This document shows, piece after piece, positions 1 through 9,102 of a stretch of 64,000 nt of DNA. This stretch comes from [Eubacterium] yurii subsp. margaretiae ATCC 43715 (GTDB lineage Bacteria > Bacillota > Clostridia > Peptostreptococcales > Filifactoraceae): the NCBI GenBank assembly GCA_000146855.1, contig GL405246.1:2157162-2221161 (forward strand), given 5' to 3'. Positions within the stretch are counted from its first letter, which is position 1. Every line of letters starts with the position of its first letter. The notes under the pieces were generated by a model that was not told the DNA's origin, did no database searches, and saw only the letters and a program-made list of their open reading frames with translations. Made by a program: the position numbers and the translations under genes.

Positions 1-1042
1 CAATCTCTTCATTAATTATTTCCTCTCCAATTTTAGAATTGTAGCTTTAATTTTCAATATACGACTTTGTAGACTAAATCGCATATTATAATGATAAGAC
101 ATTGATTTTTGATTTTTACCTATCTATATAATTTTTTATGGTGATATATTATTTTTTCATCGTTATATTCAATGGCTAAAATATGTTAACTAAGTAAATT
201 ATCTAAAATCAATAGAAAAGTATCAACGAAAATTAAGTACATTAAGTTAAGTAAACACAAAAATATTGACTTATCTTCTAAAAATTACCTCTCTTAAAAT
301 AAGTATTGCGTAAAACACCCAAAACTATAATTTTAACAGGCTTCTAGACATAAGTCATAAATGTTCATAGTCATTCCTACCCACATTTTATATAATATAT
401 CGTATTTTTTATAAAATATATTCAGATTTTTGAATAAATTAATAGTTAATACTTTATCTTATGATATCAAATATTGATATATACTGAGAATTTTATATAA
501 AATTTTTTAATTAAATTTTTTTAAAAATATTTTTTTCTACAATAAATAATCAATTTTTTTATGTAAAGCAATAAAATTATTTATAATCTATTTTTAGACA
601 TCCATACTTCATAATATCATTTAATCAAATAATGGGAAATTTCAATATTAGACATTTCTTATCAAACTTTAGTAGCAAGATTTTCAATGAAAATATTTTA
701 CATTAATAAAACGGATAACAGTATTAATACTATTATCTATTTTATCCATAGATAATGTACATCAATAGTTTTTTTAAATAGTATATGATACTAAACTCTA
801 TTTAAACTATGGATTTTATTAATTCTATACTTGTGATACTCATTAGCAAATCTTTTTTTAATAAATTTATAATATATCATTTTTATAAAATAATTCCATT
901 ATTTTATTAGATTTTACACTAAAAACCTGTTAAATAGCCATATAATTACATTACAACAAAATATCTGGAAATCTATATAATGAATAGAGTCATTTAGAAT
1001 ACATGCTTGGTAATATAAATGATGATTGGTATTAGTATAAGC
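1..1042. other. A+T-rich stretch without a recognisable gene
   Basis: About 1 kb before the terminator of the EF-G-like gene. I find no open frame with a ribosome binding site on either strand, and no RNA gene. The right part (about 729-925) is a copy of a dispersed intergenic repeat described separately. The rest is low-complexity A/T sequence. Confidence 0.6.
729..925 (-). repeat. Dispersed intergenic repeat, copy A
   Basis: Positions 788-823 are the exact reverse complement of 52031-52066 (36 of 36 bases). Similarity continues outward: 896-921 matches the reverse complement of about 51933-51958 with a few mismatches. The part around 729-790 resembles 28543-28595. The boundary motif reads ATACTAAACTCTATTTAA. 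There is no coding potential. A miniature inverted-repeat element or an old mobile-element derivative would fit, but the ends are not precisely defined. Confidence 0.6.
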
Positions 1043-1073
1043 AAAAAAGCGATTAAGTTTTACCTTAATCGCC
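1043..1073 (-). terminator. Rho-independent terminator of the EF-G-like gene
   Basis: The arms GCGATTAAG (1049-1057) and CTTAATCGC (1064-1072) form a perfect 9-bp stem with a 6-nt loop. On the minus strand it is followed by a run of six U (1043-1048). It lies just downstream of the stop codon at 1096. Confidence 0.9.
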
Positions 1074-1095
1074 CTTGTATCTTGTATTATTATTT

Positions 1096-3078
1096 CTATT
1101 TTGCTGCATTTCTTTCAGCTATTATCTTTTGTGCTATCTGTGCCGGCACTTCATCATATCTTGCAAATTCCATTTCAAAGTATCCTTGACCTTGAGTCAT
1201 GGCTTTTAAATCTATTGCATATTTGAATATTTCGCCTTCCGGAGCCTGAGCGTTGATGATTTGTTTGTCGCCCTTATACGCTTCCATGCCGAGGACCTTA
1301 CCACGTTTTTTGTTCATGTCTCCTATTACATCGCCCATGTATTCTTCCGGAACTATTATCTTAAGATCCATTATAGGTTCAAGCAATATAGGTTTTGCTT
1401 CTTCCATACCTTTTTTGTATGCAAGAGACGCTGCTATCTTAAACGCCATTTCTGAAGAGTCCACATCATGGTATGAACCGTCATAAAGAGTAGCCTTTAT
1501 GTTTGTCACAGGATATCCGGCAAGTACACCCTTTTCCATTGACTCTATAAGTCCCTTTTCAACAGCAGGTACATAAGATTTAGGTACAGAGCCGCCAAAT
1601 AGTTCTTCTGTGAATTCAAAAGGCTTGTCAGAAGGCTCGAATCTTATCTTGACATCTCCGTATTGTCCATGTCCGCCTGATTGTTTCTTATGTTTACCTT
1701 GTACGTCAGATTTTCCTTTTATAGTTTCTCTATATGGTACTTTGAGGTCTTGTATCTTAACATCTACGCCAAATTTTTCTTTTAGTTTGTCTTTTAGCGA
1801 GTTGATGTGGATGTCACCTTGAACTCCAACTACTGTTTGCTTAGTTTCGTTGTTTCTTTCCCATGTAAATGAAGGGTCTTCGTCAAGCAATCTATGAAGT
1901 CCTTGAGAAATCTTATCTTCATCCCCCTTGTTCAAAGGCTCTATAGCTACTAGCATCTGTGGTTTAGGGAATTTAGGTAATTCATAAGGAGATACATCAA
2001 CTTTTTCAGCAAGAGTATCACCTGTAAGTGAAGTCTGTAGTTTAGTAAATACAACTATATCACCGGCATTTGCAGCTTCAACTTCTTGCAATCCTTCATT
2101 TGTAGATACGAATATCTTGCCTATCTTTTCTTTTACTCTCTTATTTATATTGTTTGTTTCTACATCAGGCTTCATAACACCTTGATTTACTTTAACATAC
2201 GACACTCTGCCTAGGAACGAGTCTACAAAAGTCTTGAATATCTGACCGTCAAACTCTTTTTTATCTCTTGCCATCTTGTCTATTGGTGAAGGAAGATAGT
2301 CATATATCATGTCAAGCAAAGTGTGCATACCTATATTTTTTGCTGTAGAGCCGCAAAGTACAGGTATTACGTCGCCACTTATTACGCCCTTTCTAAGTCC
2401 TCTGTGTATTTCATCTATTGTAAATGTTTCACCGTTAAAATATTTGTCCAGTAACTCTTCGTCTGTTTCTGCAACAGCCTCCATAAGCATAGCTCTAACT
2501 TCTTCAACTTCATCTTTAAGATCTTCAGGCATATCTACAGTCACACATTCCTTGCCGTTGTACTCTCTACCGAAATAATCCACGACATTTACAAAACCTT
2601 TGAATGTTTCTGCCTTACCCCATGGAAGGTGGAAAGGAGCTATTTTCTTACCGTATCTCTCTTTGAGTTCGTCAAGTATTCTTTGGTAGTCAGCTTTTTC
2701 AGAGTCTATCTTGTTTACAAATATGAATCTAGGCATATCGTATTCATCAGCAGTTTCAAGAGCCTTATCAGTACCTACTTGTAGTGATGTAGTAGCGTCT
2801 ACCACTATTATTGATGATGCTGCAGCAAGAGTTGCTGATATTACTTCACCTTCAAAATCAAAATATCCGGGTGTATCTATAAAATTGTACTTGTGATCTT
2901 TGTATTCTATAGTATTAAGACCAAGTGATGAAGTGATTTTAGGTGCATCTGTAGGTTTTGAAATTCTATTTGTCTTTCCTACAGTATACAAAAAAGCCTC
3001 AATCAAATTTGACTTTCCTGAGCCTGAGTGACCAAATATTGCTACATTCCTTATCTTGTCCGATTCATAAACTTTCAT
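1096..3078 (-). CDS. fusA: Elongation factor G-like translational GTPase (EF-G2 type)
   Basis: A 660-residue EF-G-family GTPase, which would act on the ribosome in translocation or a related step. The G domain shows G1 GHSGSGKS at residues 16-23, G3 DTPGYFD and G4 NKID; EF-G domains II-V follow, including the GGHGQYGDVKIRFEP and EPIMDLKIIVPEEYMGDVIGD regions. The G1 motif (SGSGKSN) and the switch I region differ from the canonical AHIDAGKTT and RGITI of the main EF-G. It also stands alone rather than in an rpsL-rpsG-fusA-tuf operon, so it is more likely the paralogous EF-G2/FusA2 type. The frame stays open for 29 more codons upstream, but the start at 3078 has a GGGAG site 10 nt away; the upstream extension contains the promoter. 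The symbol is given for the family; the cell probably has a second fusA. Confidence 0.85.
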   Translation of the reverse strand: MKVYESDKIRNVAIFGHSGSGKSNLIEAFLYTVGKTNRISKPTDAPKITSSLGLNTIEYKDHKYNFIDTPGYFDFEGEVISATLAAASSIIVVDATTSLQVGTDKALETADEYDMPRFIFVNKIDSEKADYQRILDELKERYGKKIAPFHLPWGKAETFKGFVNVVDYFGREYNGKECVTVDMPEDLKDEVEEVRAMLMEAVAETDEELLDKYFNGETFTIDEIHRGLRKGVISGDVIPVLCGSTAKNIGMHTLLDMIYDYLPSPIDKMARDKKEFDGQIFKTFVDSFLGRVSYVKVNQGVMKPDVETNNINKRVKEKIGKIFVSTNEGLQEVEAANAGDIVVFTKLQTSLTGDTLAEKVDVSPYELPKFPKPQMLVAIEPLNKGDEDKISQGLHRLLDEDPSFTWERNNETKQTVVGVQGDIHINSLKDKLKEKFGVDVKIQDLKVPYRETIKGKSDVQGKHKKQSGGHGQYGDVKIRFEPSDKPFEFTEELFGGSVPKSYVPAVEKGLIESMEKGVLAGYPVTNIKATLYDGSYHDVDSSEMAFKIAASLAYKKGMEEAKPILLEPIMDLKIIVPEEYMGDVIGDMNKKRGKVLGMEAYKGDKQIINAQAPEGEIFKYAIDLKAMTQGQGYFEMEFARYDEVPAQIAQKIIAERNAAK

Positions 3079-3108
3079 ATTAAATTTTCTCCCTTCAATT
3101 TTTTTAGC

Positions 3109-3196
3109 GTAGTGAAACTTCGGGATAATACACTGAATTATAGGGGGAGTTTTTTTATTTTTCAAATATATGTAGTGAAACTTCGGGATAATACAC
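3109..3196 (-). repeat. 25-bp direct repeat flanking the EF-G-like gene promoter
   Basis: The same 25 bases occur at 3109-3133 and 3172-3196 (core GTATTATCCCGAAGTTTCAC on the minus strand), 63 bp apart. The promoter hexamers lie between them. The downstream copy would fall at the very start of the transcript and the upstream copy just upstream of the -35 box, a layout that suits a regulator binding site. It could also be a plain duplication. Confidence 0.8.
3137..3165 (-). promoter_or_regulatory. Sigma-A promoter of the EF-G-like gene
   Basis: On the minus strand TTGAAA (3160-3165), 17 bp, then TATAAT (3137-3142). The predicted transcript starts near 3130, about 50 nt before the chosen start codon. 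This supports the downstream start at 3078. Confidence 0.8.
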
Positions 3197-3768
3197 CTTA
3201 AATTTTATGTATTAATAACGCTTTCTCCTGCACTATTATAAATAGTTTTCTCAAAAAAATCAATAGCATTTTTATTTTTTATCAATAGTATGAAATTATA
3301 TTTTTATCATTATCTAACAAAACGTTTTTTTATAAAGTATTAGCAAGACTTAGCATTTATGATATATTATTACTAGTTAAACTTATATAATTTAACTTGA
3401 TTTTAGCAAAAGGGCATAATATATGGGTAGAGTAAGTCAAGTTTTATTTATATTTTCCAATGTACTAGAATATTATCTTGGAAATTTATCTGAAAAAATG
3501 CCTAGAATTATTACCAATAAGCAATAAGAACGCAAATACTTTTTATAAATACAGAGTACTAATTCAAGAATATTTTATCAAAAACTATGGAAATCTAATA
3601 AAAAAAATTATATAATTAAAAAGGCGGTTTGGATTTAATTATAGTTTGGATTTTTAAAACTTTATAAAAATCTTTAATTTTAATCTCTATACTATGATTA
3701 AAACAAATCTACACAGCATTTTACATAATTATATGTAGGATGAATCCTTAAGAAACGGAGATTGACTA
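3197..3768. other. Divergent intergenic region between EF-G-like gene and glmM
   Basis: About 570 bp with no gene that I can support. It must hold the glmM promoter, but no close match to a consensus stands out. It is A/T-rich, with a GGAG ribosome binding site for glmM at 3757-3760. Confidence 0.5.
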
Positions 3769-5136
3769 ATGAGAAAATATTTCGGCACAGACGGAGTAAG
3801 AGGCATAGCAAATGACGAGCTTACACCTGAACTGGCTTTTAGACTTGGAAGAGCCGGTGGCTATGTAATAGGAAAGTATTCACATCATGACGGACAAAAA
3901 CCTATAGCAATCATAGGTACAGATACGAGAATATCAAAAGATACCTTGAAATTTGCTCTTATGTCCGGATTTACAAGTGTAGGTATAAACGTAATAGACG
4001 CAGGTATAGTACCTACTCCTGCAATAGCATATCTGACAAGGAAGTTCAAGGTTGATATAGGTGCTGTAATATCAGCATCACACAATCCTATGGAATATAA
4101 CGGAATCAAATTTTTCAATTCACAAGGCCTCAAGCTTGCCGATTCTATCGAAGAAGAGATAGAGGATTTGATGGAAAAACTTGAAACAGGAGAAACTTCT
4201 ATAGAATCACCAACTCACAATGCCATAGGCAGATTGATAAAAAAAGACGATCCAAAGGAAACATATATTAGTTTCTTGCAAAACTCAATAAAAGGAGATT
4301 TGAAAGGTCTAAAGGTCGTACTTGATACGTCAAACGGAGCAGCATATAAGATAGCACCTGAAGTTTTCAAGAGATTAAAGGCAAATATACAGGTAATTGC
4401 CAACAAACCTAACGGAATAAACATAAACCGTGATTGCGGTTCTACACATACTCAGAATCTACAAAGAGCCGTAGTAGAGTACAAGGCAGATATAGGTCTT
4501 GCCTATGACGGTGACTCTGATAGACTTATAGCTGTAGATGAAAGAGGAGACATAGTTGACGGCGACAAAGTAATGCTAATCTGTGCAAAACATCTAAAAG
4601 AAGAAAACAAATTAAAGGACAACAAGCTTGTAGTTACAGTGATGAGTAACCTCGGTTTACACATCGCAGCTGAAAAACTCGGCATTGACCTTGACATTAC
4701 GGCTGTTGGTGATAGATATGTACTTGAGGATATGCTCAAGGGCGGATACTCTATAGGTGGAGAACAATCAGGACATATAATATTCTTGGAGCATAATTCC
4801 ACAGGAGATGGAATACTCAGCTCACTAATACTATCTTCAATACTAAAACAAAGCAAGAAAAAGATGAGTGAACTCTCACAGATAATGGACATCTATCCGC
4901 AAGTACTTATAAATGCTAAAATAGATAATAAGTACAAGAACACATATAACGAAATTCCTGAAATAGCACAAAAGATAAAGGAATTGGAAGATAAGATGGC
5001 AAATGAAGGAAGGGTATTAATACGTCCGTCAGGCACTGAGCCTCTCGTAAGAGTTATGATAGAAGGTAAGGACGAAGTGATGATATCTTCAATGGCAAAT
5101 GAACTTGCAGATATGATAGTAAAATATTGTAACTAA
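3769..5136 (+). CDS. glmM: Phosphoglucosamine mutase
   Basis: Converts glucosamine-6-phosphate to glucosamine-1-phosphate on the way to UDP-GlcNAc for peptidoglycan; cytoplasmic. The 455 residues match the usual family length. The N-terminal FGTDGVRG is typical. The phosphoserine loop is ISASHNP near residues 102-108, the metal-binding loop is DGDSDR near residue 246, and the C-terminal phosphate-binding loop is RPSGTEPLVRVM. The ATG at 3769 has GGAG 8 nt upstream. It is a single-gene unit closed by a terminator shared with the converging modAB genes. Confidence 0.97.
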   Translation: MRKYFGTDGVRGIANDELTPELAFRLGRAGGYVIGKYSHHDGQKPIAIIGTDTRISKDTLKFALMSGFTSVGINVIDAGIVPTPAIAYLTRKFKVDIGAVISASHNPMEYNGIKFFNSQGLKLADSIEEEIEDLMEKLETGETSIESPTHNAIGRLIKKDDPKETYISFLQNSIKGDLKGLKVVLDTSNGAAYKIAPEVFKRLKANIQVIANKPNGININRDCGSTHTQNLQRAVVEYKADIGLAYDGDSDRLIAVDERGDIVDGDKVMLICAKHLKEENKLKDNKLVVTVMSNLGLHIAAEKLGIDLDITAVGDRYVLEDMLKGGYSIGGEQSGHIIFLEHNSTGDGILSSLILSSILKQSKKKMSELSQIMDIYPQVLINAKIDNKYKNTYNEIPEIAQKIKELEDKMANEGRVLIRPSGTEPLVRVMIEGKDEVMISSMANELADMIVKYCN

Positions 5137-5140
5137 GCAA

Positions 5141-5178
5141 TACAAAAGGCAGGGTAGCTATACCTTGCCTTTTTTGTA
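5141..5178. terminator. Bidirectional terminator between glmM and modB
   Basis: AGGCAGGGTA pairs with TACCTTGCCT (10 bp including one G-U pair) around a 4-nt loop. It is flanked by A-rich sequence on the left and T6 on the right, so it can end transcription from either side. No other terminator is visible between modB and glmM. The remaining bases up to 5323 hold nothing else. Confidence 0.85.
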
Positions 5179-5323
5179 TTATACTAAATTTTATAGATTA
5201 AGTGTAGTTTTAGAAATTCTATATTATTTCAATTAAATATTCCATCACTTACCCTAAATATTCTACTACTTACCTATAGATTGAAGAAATAGTACTATGC
5301 TATTTATTTAGATTTACTTAGTT

Positions 5324-5992
5324 TTATTTTATCTTCTTATTCTTCTGATATTTATTAAGTGCAAATATCACTATATAACCGAAAAATACCACAACAAAAG
5401 TCAGTATATTGGCTGTCTTAGTGTCATTTGATGCCATTGCATAATATATCGCTGTAGGTATCGTCTGTGTCTTACCGGGGATATTGCCGGCTATCATCAT
5501 AGTAGCACCAAATTCTCCAAGTGCCCTTGCAAATGCAAGCACTATACCGCTTAGCACTCCGGGTGTGGAAATTGGAAGTAATACCTTGAAAAATATCTTA
5601 GTTTCACTTGCGCCAAGAGTCCTTGCGACATTTATATACGACTCGTCAATAGATAAAAACGATGATTTTACGCTCTGATACATCAGTGGAATGGATACCA
5701 CTACAGATGCAATAACGCAGGCTATCCAAGAAAATATTATGCTGAAACCGAAATGCTCAGTCAAAAATATACCCATAAATCCGTTTTTTCCAAATATGAC
5801 AAGTAGTATGTATCCTATTACGGATGGTGGCAAGACCATAGGCAAAACCAAAAACGCCTCAAAAAAATCCTTTAAAGCAAAGTTGCATCTCACAAAAAAG
5901 TAAGCAAAGGCTATACCCAGTATCAAAGTAATGATAGTGGATATAGCCGCTACTTTAAGCGAGAGCATAATCGGTTGGATTATAGCTCCCAT
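5324..5992 (-). CDS. modB: Molybdate ABC transporter permease ModB
   Basis: A 222-residue inner-membrane permease with several hydrophobic segments and the ABC-permease EAA-type loop (VARTLGASETKIFFKVLLP, about residues 122-140). It ends with the usual ALGEFGATMMIAGNIPGKT segment of ModB/CysT-type permeases. It starts 6 nt after the modA stop, without a clear site of its own, so translation is probably coupled to modA. The usual third gene, modC for the ATPase, is not downstream: the next gene is the converging glmM. Tungstate or another oxyanion cannot be excluded from sequence alone. Confidence 0.9.
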   Translation of the reverse strand: MGAIIQPIMLSLKVAAISTIITLILGIAFAYFFVRCNFALKDFFEAFLVLPMVLPPSVIGYILLVIFGKNGFMGIFLTEHFGFSIIFSWIACVIASVVVSIPLMYQSVKSSFLSIDESYINVARTLGASETKIFFKVLLPISTPGVLSGIVLAFARALGEFGATMMIAGNIPGKTQTIPTAIYYAMASNDTKTANILTFVVVFFGYIVIFALNKYQKNKKIK

Positions 5993-5998
5993 ATCTAT

Positions 5999-6826
5999 CT
6001 ATTCCGCCATTTTAAATCCGAATTCTTCAAATATCTTCATACTTGCGTCAGTCTTCAAGAAAGCTTCGTATTCTTTAGCTGCATCTGCATTTGGAGCACC
6101 CTTTATAACAGCTGAAGGATATACTATTTTCTTATGAGTTGATTCGTCCATAGTTTGAACAACTTTTATCTTGTCATCACCTGTAGCATCAGAAGCATAG
6201 ATAAATCCAGCAACTGCTTCTCCACCTTCAACATAAGATCTTACTTGTCTTACGTCCTTTGCATATACTACATGAGATTCCACCTTATCCCAAAGTTTCA
6301 AATTAGTAAGTGATTCTTTTGCATATTGTCCTGCAGGAACAGTTTCTACTTCTCCAATAGCAAGTTTTGATTTTTCATCAAGATTTGCAAGATCTTCAAC
6401 TTTTTCTATCTTAGCAGCATTGTCTTTTGGTACTACAAGTACAAGTGAGTTTTTCAAAAGTACAGATACTGATTCTTTTTCTACTGTTCCACCTTCAACA
6501 AGTTCGTTCATAGCTTTGTTTGAAGCTGATATGAACAAGTCTGTAGGCGCTCCTTCTTTTATTTGTTTTACTAATGCACCGCTACCGCCAAGGTTTAGTA
6601 CAACTGTAGTTCCTGTCGCTTGTTTATAGTTTTCGTTGATTTTCTCAAGAGCATCCTTAAGTGACGCTGCTGCTGAAACGTTAATTTCCATTGTTTTTCC
6701 TCCTTTTGAATCTTGTTTATCAGTCGGAGTATTCGTATTTGAACCATTGTTGTTAGTAGATGAGCATGCAGCAAAAGCAAAGACACACGCAGCTGATAGT
6801 AAAAGTGACAATAATTTTTTCTTCAT
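5999..6826 (-). CDS. modA: Molybdate ABC transporter substrate-binding lipoprotein ModA
   Basis: A 275-residue secreted solute-binding protein. The lipoprotein signal is MKKKLLSLLLSAACVFAFAAC, with the lipobox Cys at about residue 21, followed by a Ser/Asn/Thr-rich linker. The ModA fold follows: NVSAAASLKDALEKI, then LNLGGSGALVKQI and GAPTDLFISAS, which carry the oxyanion-binding serines. The ATG at 6826 has AAGGAG 7 nt upstream and gives a proper signal peptide. An upstream in-frame ATG at 6850 would put extra residues before the signal and is rejected. It is the first gene of modAB and supplies molybdate (or tungstate). Confidence 0.92.
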   Translation of the reverse strand: MKKKLLSLLLSAACVFAFAACSSTNNNGSNTNTPTDKQDSKGGKTMEINVSAAASLKDALEKINENYKQATGTTVVLNLGGSGALVKQIKEGAPTDLFISASNKAMNELVEGGTVEKESVSVLLKNSLVLVVPKDNAAKIEKVEDLANLDEKSKLAIGEVETVPAGQYAKESLTNLKLWDKVESHVVYAKDVRQVRSYVEGGEAVAGFIYASDATGDDKIKVVQTMDESTHKKIVYPSAVIKGAPNADAAKEYEAFLKTDASMKIFEEFGFKMAE

Positions 6827-6874
6827 AAGATTCTCCTTTTTTAAATTCATGACATTTTAGCAATGCACAATTTA

Positions 6875-6902
6875 ATAATATTTTTTAAAATCAGCAAGTC
6901 AA
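6875..6902 (-). promoter_or_regulatory. Sigma-A promoter of modAB
   Basis: On the minus strand TTGACT (6897-6902), 16 bp, TATTAT (6875-6880). Transcription would begin near 6868, about 40 nt before the modA start. That leaves no room for a molybdenum-cofactor riboswitch. I see no obvious ModE-like palindrome. Confidence 0.65.
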
Positions 6903-7622
6903 TATTTAAATATTAAATTTTTTAAATTGTAATTAAAGCATTTTGTACCATAATTATAAAAGTTGTAAAAATCTATATATAAATAAACCTGCATGATTTT
7001 TTAATATTGATCAGTATAAACTCAAATTCAATCCCAATCTTTAAAAAATACAATATCATTTTTTGTCCATAACTAAGGGTGAGTCTGAATTTAATACATG
7101 ATAAACTTAAATATTTTAACCTTAGTCCATACTATCGTACATATAGAAAATAACAAATAGATATATAAAAAGATATATAAAAAGATACGATAATATGTAC
7201 AGTCATAAAGAAAGCTTTTATAGCTTTAGGGTAATTTTCAATCAACACAACCGATATTAAGGTTACCCTGCTAAAATAAGTTTAAACTATAAATTTAATA
7301 TTTAAACTATACAGCCTAATATTTATAAAAACCTTTAAAAATTGTAACAAAATTTAATTATTTATTATATGGATATATATCTTTTACTTAAAAAGACAAA
7401 CAAGCTACTAAAATTATTGTAGATATATTAAATTAATATTACAGTTTTTAAAATATACTCCGATATTTGTAATATTACAGTAATGAAAATGACAGGAAAA
7501 TATATATTAAAATAAGAATAGTTACAAAAAAGAAACAAAATTATTAACCGCTTTCTTTATGTATTTTTCAATATTTTCTTTGAATCAATTAATAAATTTT
7601 TAATATTTTTTGTAATTTTTTA
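6903..7622. other. 720-bp region without a gene, with two small hairpins
   Basis: No supported reading frame. Visible structure: short tandem A/T repeats around 7160-7190, a small hairpin AAAGCT/AGCTTT (7211-7227), and directly after it an inverted repeat AGGGTAA (7228-7234) / TTACCCT (7263-7269) with a 28-nt loop. No U-run follows, so this is not a normal terminator. An unrecognised small RNA is possible but unsupported. Confidence 0.4.
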
Positions 7623-7651
7623 TTGACAAAATGAAATATTTTTACTATAAT
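7623..7651 (+). promoter_or_regulatory. Consensus sigma-A promoter of the NlpC/P60 gene
   Basis: TTGACA (7623-7628), 17 bp, TATAAT (7646-7651): a perfect match to both hexamers with ideal spacing. The transcript should start near 7658. Confidence 0.9.
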
Positions 7652-7841
7652 CGGTAAGGTAGTTTGGAATACTACTTGTAATTTAATAATCGTCATATAG
7701 GACGAACAGTATGGAGATAATTGAAAATTTAAGCAATAAGACATTAAAGATAGTAATGTGAAACAATATTAAATTACAAATTTAAAATACAAAAATACGA
7801 CTAATAGAAAAAATACAACGACTTTTTGGAGGAAACTAACT
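7652..7841 (+). promoter_or_regulatory. Long structured 5' leader of the NlpC/P60 gene
   Basis: About 185 nt lie between the predicted transcription start and the start codon. Near the 5' end AGGTAGT (7657-7663) can pair with ACTACTT (7671-7677) in a 7-bp stem. Further on, TCGTC and GACGA form a second small stem near 7690-7706. Cell-wall hydrolase genes in Firmicutes are often preceded by c-di-AMP (ydaO) riboswitches, but I do not see that consensus here. The ribosome binding site GGAGG is at 7828-7832. Confidence 0.45.
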
Positions 7842-8471
7842 GTGAAGAAAACTAAATTATTATTGGCTACTGTGCTTACACTTGGAATTGCAACATTTTC
7901 GTTTACAAACGCTTATGCAGACAATGAAACAACTGAAGTCAATCCAGCAAATGCAAAAGAAACTGTAGAAGTACAACAAGGTGAAGTAATAGCCGATGAA
8001 GATTTGGAAAAATTGTTGTCAGCTAACGAAGAACAAGTAAAGATACAAGAAACTGAAGTAAAAAAAGAAGAACAAGTTGCTGTAAATTTGGATGAAAAAG
8101 CCTCTTCTACTGCAGATAAGATAATAGTAATAGGAAAATCAAAATTAGGCTCACCTTATGTATTTGGTTCAACTGGTCCTAGTTCATTTGACTGTTCAGG
8201 ATTTACAAGCTATGTTTTTGCACAAGCAGGTATATCTCTACCAAGAGTTGCTTCATCTCAAGCTTATGGTGGTAAGAGAGTATCAAAGGCTAACTTGCAA
8301 AAAGGTGACTTGGTATTTTTCAACACATTTGGTGGAATATCACACGTTGGTATATATATTGGCTCAGGAAACTTCATCCATGCGTCATCTTATAACTCAG
8401 GTGTGACTATTTCAAATCTTAATGACGGTTATTATGGGCCGAGATATGTTACGGCTTCAAGATATCTGTAA
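7842..8471 (+). CDS. Secreted NlpC/P60 family peptidoglycan endopeptidase
   Basis: A 209-residue exported cell-wall hydrolase that would cut peptide stems of peptidoglycan. Residues 1-26 are a signal peptide ending in NAYA. Residues 27-90 are an acidic Glu/Val/Gln-rich linker. Residues 93-209 are the NlpC/P60 domain, with catalytic Cys118 in FDCSGF, His168 in ISHVGIYIG and the third polar residue His180 in FIHASS. There is no separate SH3 or LysM wall-binding module. It starts with GTG, GGAGG being 9 nt upstream. It is monocistronic: a strong promoter before it, a terminator after it. Confidence 0.93.
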   Translation: MKKTKLLLATVLTLGIATFSFTNAYADNETTEVNPANAKETVEVQQGEVIADEDLEKLLSANEEQVKIQETEVKKEEQVAVNLDEKASSTADKIIVIGKSKLGSPYVFGSTGPSSFDCSGFTSYVFAQAGISLPRVASSQAYGGKRVSKANLQKGDLVFFNTFGGISHVGIYIGSGNFIHASSYNSGVTISNLNDGYYGPRYVTASRYL

Positions 8472-8540
8472 ATTTTTGGCGCAAAAATTTTTGAAAAGAT
8501 TTTATTATCTCCTTTTTAATAAAATATGTTAACTTCTAAA

Positions 8541-8575
8541 ATATGGCATAGTTTTTACTATGCCATATTTTTTTT
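8541..8575 (+). terminator. Rho-independent terminator of the NlpC/P60 gene
   Basis: ATATGGCATAG (8541-8551) and CTATGCCATAT (8558-8568) form a perfect 11-bp stem with a 6-nt loop, followed by a T8 run. Confidence 0.93.
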
Positions 8576-9102
8576 GTGGCTATTTTGTAAAGTATTTGAT
8601 AGAAAAATATGGGAAAAATGTGATATAATATCTAATGTAAGATTTTTCATTATAATCTTTTAACTTTGTTTTTAAAATTTAGATTTTAATTTTGAAAAAT
8701 GACTTATCAAATACAATAATTAGTGTAATTACTTCTTAAAGAAGGGTATAAATACTGTGTAGGCAGTTTATTTGTCTATACTTAATACTATCCGCCTTTT
8801 ATAAGTTCATAAATTTCAATTTTTTGAATAAATGATGCCTATACTAATATTCACTTGATTAGATGGAAAAATATTTCTTTAAATATCTTTCAATAAGATT
8901 ATCAATATATAAGAGTTGTTTTCCATTGTTTTATTAGTATTAATATCAAACAATTTTATCAGTATTATTGAATTATGAATTTATATAGCTATAGTTATGA
9001 AGTTTTAACATTAACAATTTGTAATAAGTCAGATGTAAGTATGTAATTTAACTTTTCTTGTGTTTTTATCTAACAGCAGATATTTTTTATTGGAGGTAAA
9101 GG
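8576..9102. other. Upstream region of the lemA gene
   Basis: About 525 bp with no supported gene. An extended -10 (TGATATAAT, with TATAAT at 8624-8629) is present. If used for lemA it would give a leader of some 470 nt. The lemA ribosome binding site GGAGG is at 9092-9096. I recognise no riboswitch. Confidence 0.4.

Noticed and set aside
3079-3165. 29-residue N-terminal extension of the EF-G-like protein
   Set aside because: It spans the promoter -10 and the predicted transcript start, and the ATG at 3078 has a good ribosome binding site.
6827-6900. Molybdenum-cofactor riboswitch before modA
   Set aside because: The predicted leader is only about 40 nt, and no consensus is visible.
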